Assembly: GCA_964511185.1 (NCBI GenBank) | Contig: CAZEDU010000165.1 | Coordinates: 1-8,499, forward strand | Length of the DNA stretch: 8,499 bases | Reading direction: 5' to 3' | DNA from: CAZEDU01 sp964511185 | Lineage (GTDB): Bacteria; Myxococcota; Myxococcia; Myxococcales; Myxococcaceae | Shown: piece after piece, positions 6,145 through 8,499 of the stretch | Numbering within the stretch: position 1 is the stretch's first letter | Layout: every line of letters starts with the position of its first letter | Notes under the pieces: generated by a model | What the model saw: the letters and a program-made list of their open reading frames with translations, nothing else | Database searches by the model: none | Told to the model about the DNA's origin: nothing | Made by a program: the position numbers and the translations under genes

Positions 6145-6924
6145 CTAACCGTTGGCCACGCGCCGCGCACCCGAAAGTGGCGTCAGCCTCGCCCGCCGCA
6201 CGGGGTTGGCTGGCTCGCCCGGCGTCCGGGTCTCCGGGTACAGGCGCACCAGCTCCTTGAGCATCTTGCCGATGACCGCGGGGGAGGCGAGCGTCGAGAT
6301 CCCACGCGTGCGCGGGAAGTAGTCGATGCCCATCTGGAACACGCGGAAGCCGCGGCGAATCGCCTTCACCACCAGCTCGGCGTCGATGAACGAGCCTTCG
6401 CTCTTGAGCTCCACCGACTCGAGCACGCGCCGGTGCATCACCTTGCAGCTGAAGTTGATGTCCTTGATCTGCACGTCGAACAGCTGGCGGATGAGCAGGT
6501 TGTAGACGAACGAATAAAGAATGCGCTTGGGGCCTTCGCTCGTGCGGTCGAAGCGGAACGCGCAGATCATGTCCGCCTCCAGGTAGTCCATCAGCCGGAG
6601 CGCGCGCTCGAGCTCGGTCAGGTCGAAGGGCAGATCGATGTCGGAGTAGACGATGATGTCCTTGGTCGACGCCGCCAGGCCCGTCTTCAGCGCGCCGCCG
6701 AGCTTCAGGTTCTTCTCGTGGTGCACCACCCGCACCTGCCGGTGCTTGGCCGCCAGCGCGTCGCACAGCTCCCCGGTGCGGTCGGTCGACGCGTCGTTGA
6801 CGATGACGATCTCGAAGTCGTCGGACAGCGTGGGCAACACCGACAGCGCGCGGCTCACGGCGCGCTCGACGTAGTCCTCTTCGTTCCACGCCGGAAAAAA
6901 CAAGCTGATGCTGGGCTTTGCCAC
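6145..6924 (-). CDS. Soluble GT2-family (DPM1-like) glycosyltransferase
   Basis: This 259-aa protein starts at the GTG at 6924 and has a GT-A fold glycosyltransferase core. It shows FFPAWNEE (residues 9-16), the nucleotide-binding strand EIVIVNDASTDRTGE (38-52), NLKLGGALKTGL (72-83), the metal-binding DxD-type motif D95-I-D97 in YSDIDLPFD, and IKDINFSCKVMHRRVLE further on. The overall pattern resembles polyprenyl-phosphate mannose/glucose/GlcNAc transferases. No C-terminal membrane segments are visible, unlike ArnC- or HpnI-type enzymes, so it is cytoplasmic or peripheral. It probably transfers a sugar from a nucleotide donor to a lipid carrier or lipid head group. It is the first gene of a two-gene minus-strand operon with the YdjC-type deacetylase 10 bp downstream. 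The frame stays open upstream to 7704 but that part is antisense to another gene and not GT sequence. Sugar and acceptor are unknown. Confidence 0.87.
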   Translation of the reverse strand: MAKPSISLFFPAWNEEDYVERAVSRALSVLPTLSDDFEIVIVNDASTDRTGELCDALAAKHRQVRVVHHEKNLKLGGALKTGLAASTKDIIVYSDIDLPFDLTELERALRLMDYLEADMICAFRFDRTSEGPKRILYSFVYNLLIRQLFDVQIKDINFSCKVMHRRVLESVELKSEGSFIDAELVVKAIRRGFRVFQMGIDYFPRTRGISTLASPAVIGKMLKELVRLYPETRTPGEPANPVRRARLTPLSGARRVANG

Positions 6925-7038
6925 GCAAAGACCTCCGCTGTGCGCTGGCAGGTAGCAGACTCGCCGACCTCGCCGCAACGGAGGCCCCCGACTTGGACAC
7001 GGGGAGAGTGGTACCCTCCTGGCTGGTTGTCCTTCGAC
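6925..7038. promoter_or_regulatory. Divergent intergenic region (presumed promoters for both directions)
   Basis: These 114 bp separate the minus-strand glycosyltransferase operon from the plus-strand pseudo-GGDEF gene and must hold the start signals for both unless promoters lie inside the genes. TTGGAC (6993-6998) and TACCCT (7012-7017) are suggestive on the plus strand, but their 13-nt spacing is too short for a normal sigma-70 promoter. No clear operator was found. Confidence 0.45.
6932..6936 (-). promoter_or_regulatory. Ribosome binding site that decides the glycosyltransferase start
   Basis: On the minus strand a perfect GGAGG lies 7 nt before the GTG at 6924. The GTG is followed at once by the conserved SISLFFPAWNEE strand of GT2 enzymes. 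This rejects the much longer upstream extension of the frame. Confidence 0.8.
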
Positions 7039-7935
7039 ATGGCTTCTTGTGTTCTCGTGGTGAACGACGGCTCGCCCGCGGCGAGCGAGGCGGCAGAGAC
7101 CTTCCGGGCCGAAGGCTGGCAGGTCGAGCAGAGCCCCCCCGGGCCTGGGCTGCTCGTCCCCGAAAAGGCCGAGCTCGCCATCCTTCCGGTGACGGACCAG
7201 GGCCACGGGCTCGACGACCTGGTGGTGCTGCGGACCCGGGTCGGCAGGCGCTACGTGCCGGTCATCACGCTGGTGCCTGGCAGCGACCCCAAGCCCCGGC
7301 TGATGGCCTTCGCCCAGGGCGCCGACGACGTGCTGCAGGCCCCGTTCGTGGCAGGGGAGCTGCTCGCGCGCGCGCACCGCTGCCTCGCGCTCAAGCAGCG
7401 CATCGAGCCCCGGCCCACGGCCGCCGAGCTCGAGGCCGCGGAGGTGGACGCCGCCACCGGGCTGCCGAACCTCGAGGCCTTCACGCACCGGCTCGGCGAC
7501 GAGCTCCGCCGCGCGGCGCGCTACGACGCCCCGGTCTCGGTCGTGCTCGTGGAGCTCGACGAGGCGCAGCCCGCCCGGGCCCAGGCAGGCGCCACCCCCG
7601 AGGTGCTGATCAAGCAGGTGGCCCGCTTCGCCCGAGACTTCGTTCGCACCACCGACTTCGTCTGCGCGGTCGGCTCCGGCGCCTTGGGGCTGCTGTTGCC
7701 GCACACGCCTTTGCCGGGCGCGCTGACCGTCGCCGAGCGCCTGGCCCAGGGGCTGCGCGGCCTTCAGGTCCCGTCCGGCGCCCTGGTGCAGGTCTCGACG
7801 TCGGTCGGGGTGGCGAGCACCACGCAGCGCAAGGGCCTGTCGCCCGAGGAGCTGCTCGCGCTCGCCAAGGAGGCGTTGGGGCGCGCGCGGGCCGAAAGCG
7901 GCAACCGCATCGCGCTCGGCGCCGTCACTTCTTGA
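7039..7935 (+). CDS. Pseudo-receiver plus degenerate GGDEF protein, probable c-di-GMP-binding effector
   Basis: This 298-aa protein pairs a receiver-like domain (about 3-115) with a GGDEF-like domain (about 130-295). In the receiver, P50 occupies the phospho-Asp position (AELAILPV), V79 replaces the Thr/Ser, and A101 replaces the conserved Lys before PF (QAPF), so phosphorylation is not expected. The GGDEF domain keeps the entry motif D137...TGLPN (140-144) and the late TSVGVAS strand, but the signature reads GSGAL (212-216), so cyclase activity should be lost. The RxxD inhibitory-site motif is intact as R203-T-T-D206, exactly five residues before the signature, as in PleD. This fits a c-di-GMP receptor like PopA or SgmT rather than an enzyme. 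The protein is soluble. No clear Shine-Dalgarno precedes the ATG; an in-frame TTG at 7027 is an alternative start. It is transcribed divergently from the glycosyltransferase operon and overlaps rarA at its 3' end by 11 bp. Confidence 0.82.
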   Translation: MASCVLVVNDGSPAASEAAETFRAEGWQVEQSPPGPGLLVPEKAELAILPVTDQGHGLDDLVVLRTRVGRRYVPVITLVPGSDPKPRLMAFAQGADDVLQAPFVAGELLARAHRCLALKQRIEPRPTAAELEAAEVDAATGLPNLEAFTHRLGDELRRAARYDAPVSVVLVELDEAQPARAQAGATPEVLIKQVARFARDFVRTTDFVCAVGSGALGLLLPHTPLPGALTVAERLAQGLRGLQVPSGALVQVSTSVGVASTTQRKGLSPEELLALAKEALGRARAESGNRIALGAVTS

Positions 7936-8499
7936 GCTCGAGCAGGCGGCGGATCTCCTCGAGCCGCTCGGACAGCGTCCGCTCGAACCCGTTCTGGGAC
8001 GGCTGGTAGAACCGCTGCCGCTTCAGCGCGTCGGGCAGGTAGGCCTCGGGCACGTAGTTGCCCTCGAAGTTGTGCGGGTACTTGTAGCCGCCGCCGTAGC
8101 CGAGCGACTTCATCAGCTTGGTCGGCGCGTTGCGCAGGTGCATCGGCACCGGCAGCGGGCCTTCTTCCGTCACCGCCGCGCGCGCCGCCGCGTAAGAGGT
8201 GAGCACGGTGTTCGATTTGGGCGCCATCGCCAGGTAGGTGACCGCCTGGGTGAGCGGCAGCGCCCCTTCCGGCAGCCCCACCAGCTCGAAGGCCTGCAGC
8301 GCCGCCACCGCGACCTGCAGCGCCTGCGGGTCGGCGTTGCCGATGTCTTCGGAGGCGAAGATGACCATGCGCCGGAGGAGGAAGCGCGGGTCCTCGCCCG
8401 ACTCGAGCATGCGCGTCATCCAATAGAGCGCGGCGTCGGCGTCGGAGCCGCGCATCGATTTGATGAACGCCGAGATGACGTTGTAGTGCTCCTCGCCGC
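7925..8499 (-). CDS. rarA: Replication-associated recombination protein A (RarA/MgsA), C-terminal part
   Basis: The visible 190 residues are the C-terminal portion of the AAA+ ATPase RarA (MgsA, related to eukaryotic WRNIP1), which acts at stalled replication forks. The 5' end lies beyond the right edge. GEEHYNVISAFIKSMRGSD at the edge, DAALYWMTRML, FLLRRMVIFASEDIGNADP, the PEGALPLTQAVTYLA stretch, APKSNT and the terminal NAPTKLMKSLGYGGGYKYPH are all characteristic of the tetramerisation/MgsA region. The ATPase Walker motifs would be upstream and outside the window. The internal ATG at 8455 is within the conserved KSMRGSD motif and is not a start. Its TGA (7925-7927) lies inside the last codons of the convergent pseudo-GGDEF gene, so no terminator fits between them. 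The sequence looks intact as far as it can be seen. Confidence 0.95.
   Translation of the reverse strand, partial: GEEHYNVISAFIKSMRGSDADAALYWMTRMLESGEDPRFLLRRMVIFASEDIGNADPQALQVAVAALQAFELVGLPEGALPLTQAVTYLAMAPKSNTVLTSYAAARAAVTEEGPLPVPMHLRNAPTKLMKSLGYGGGYKYPHNFEGNYVPEAYLPDALKRQRFYQPSQNGFERTLSERLEEIRRLLELKK

Noticed and set aside
5875..7038. Plus-strand frame continuing upstream of the pseudo-GGDEF ATG
   Set aside because: It reads through the opposite strand of the deacetylase and glycosyltransferase genes and yields low-complexity sequence. Receiver-domain similarity starts just after the ATG at 7039.
6925..7704. Upstream extension of the glycosyltransferase frame to 519 codons
   Set aside because: The extra part is antisense to the pseudo-GGDEF gene and does not resemble a GT2 enzyme. 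A perfect GGAGG precedes the GTG at 6924, where family similarity begins.

Overview
This is a GC-rich, gene-dense bacterial segment with strong G/C third-position bias. The gene content suggests a delta-proteobacterium of the Myxococcota type: a secreted von Willebrand A (VWA) protein with thrombospondin-3 calcium repeats and cysteine modules, an inactive receiver-GGDEF protein, and a FadJ-type beta-oxidation enzyme. That placement is an inference from gene content; no rRNA, tRNA or other taxonomic marker is present.

Left part (1-3960, plus strand): the 3' end of a FadJ-like beta-oxidation multienzyme gene is followed after 14 bp by a class I SAM methyltransferase, probably in the same operon. 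A short hairpin separates this pair from a large exported protein of 848 aa. That protein carries six DxDxDG calcium motifs, a VWA domain with an intact MIDAS (metal-ion-dependent adhesion site) signature, and three cysteine-rich modules. It is probably a surface adhesin or structural protein.

Middle (3961-5304, plus strand): a roughly 400-bp gene-free stretch contains a 52-nt hairpin with 23-nt arms. A lone gene follows for a protein with an N-terminal AbiEi-like winged-helix region and a C-terminal DUF559 (PD-(D/E)XK-like) nuclease-fold domain. Its codon use is less GC-biased than its neighbour's, consistent with accessory or transferred DNA.

Right part (5301-8499): a two-gene minus-strand operon encodes a soluble GT2 glycosyltransferase and then a YdjC/ChbG-family carbohydrate deacetylase, a pairing suited to adding and de-N-acetylating an amino sugar on a lipid. 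It converges on the DUF559 gene, and the two share a CTAG at their stop codons. Divergent from the operon is a plus-strand gene for a pseudo-receiver plus pseudo-GGDEF protein. That protein has lost its phosphorylation and cyclase residues but keeps a correctly spaced RxxD I-site, which suggests a c-di-GMP receptor. Its 3' end overlaps by 11 bp the convergent rarA gene, which runs off the right edge.

No CRISPR array, insertion sequence, tRNA or rRNA was seen. The items most worth a second look are the dead GGDEF protein with a preserved I-site, the GT2-deacetylase pair, the VWA/TSP3 surface protein, and the large palindrome beside the DUF559 gene.
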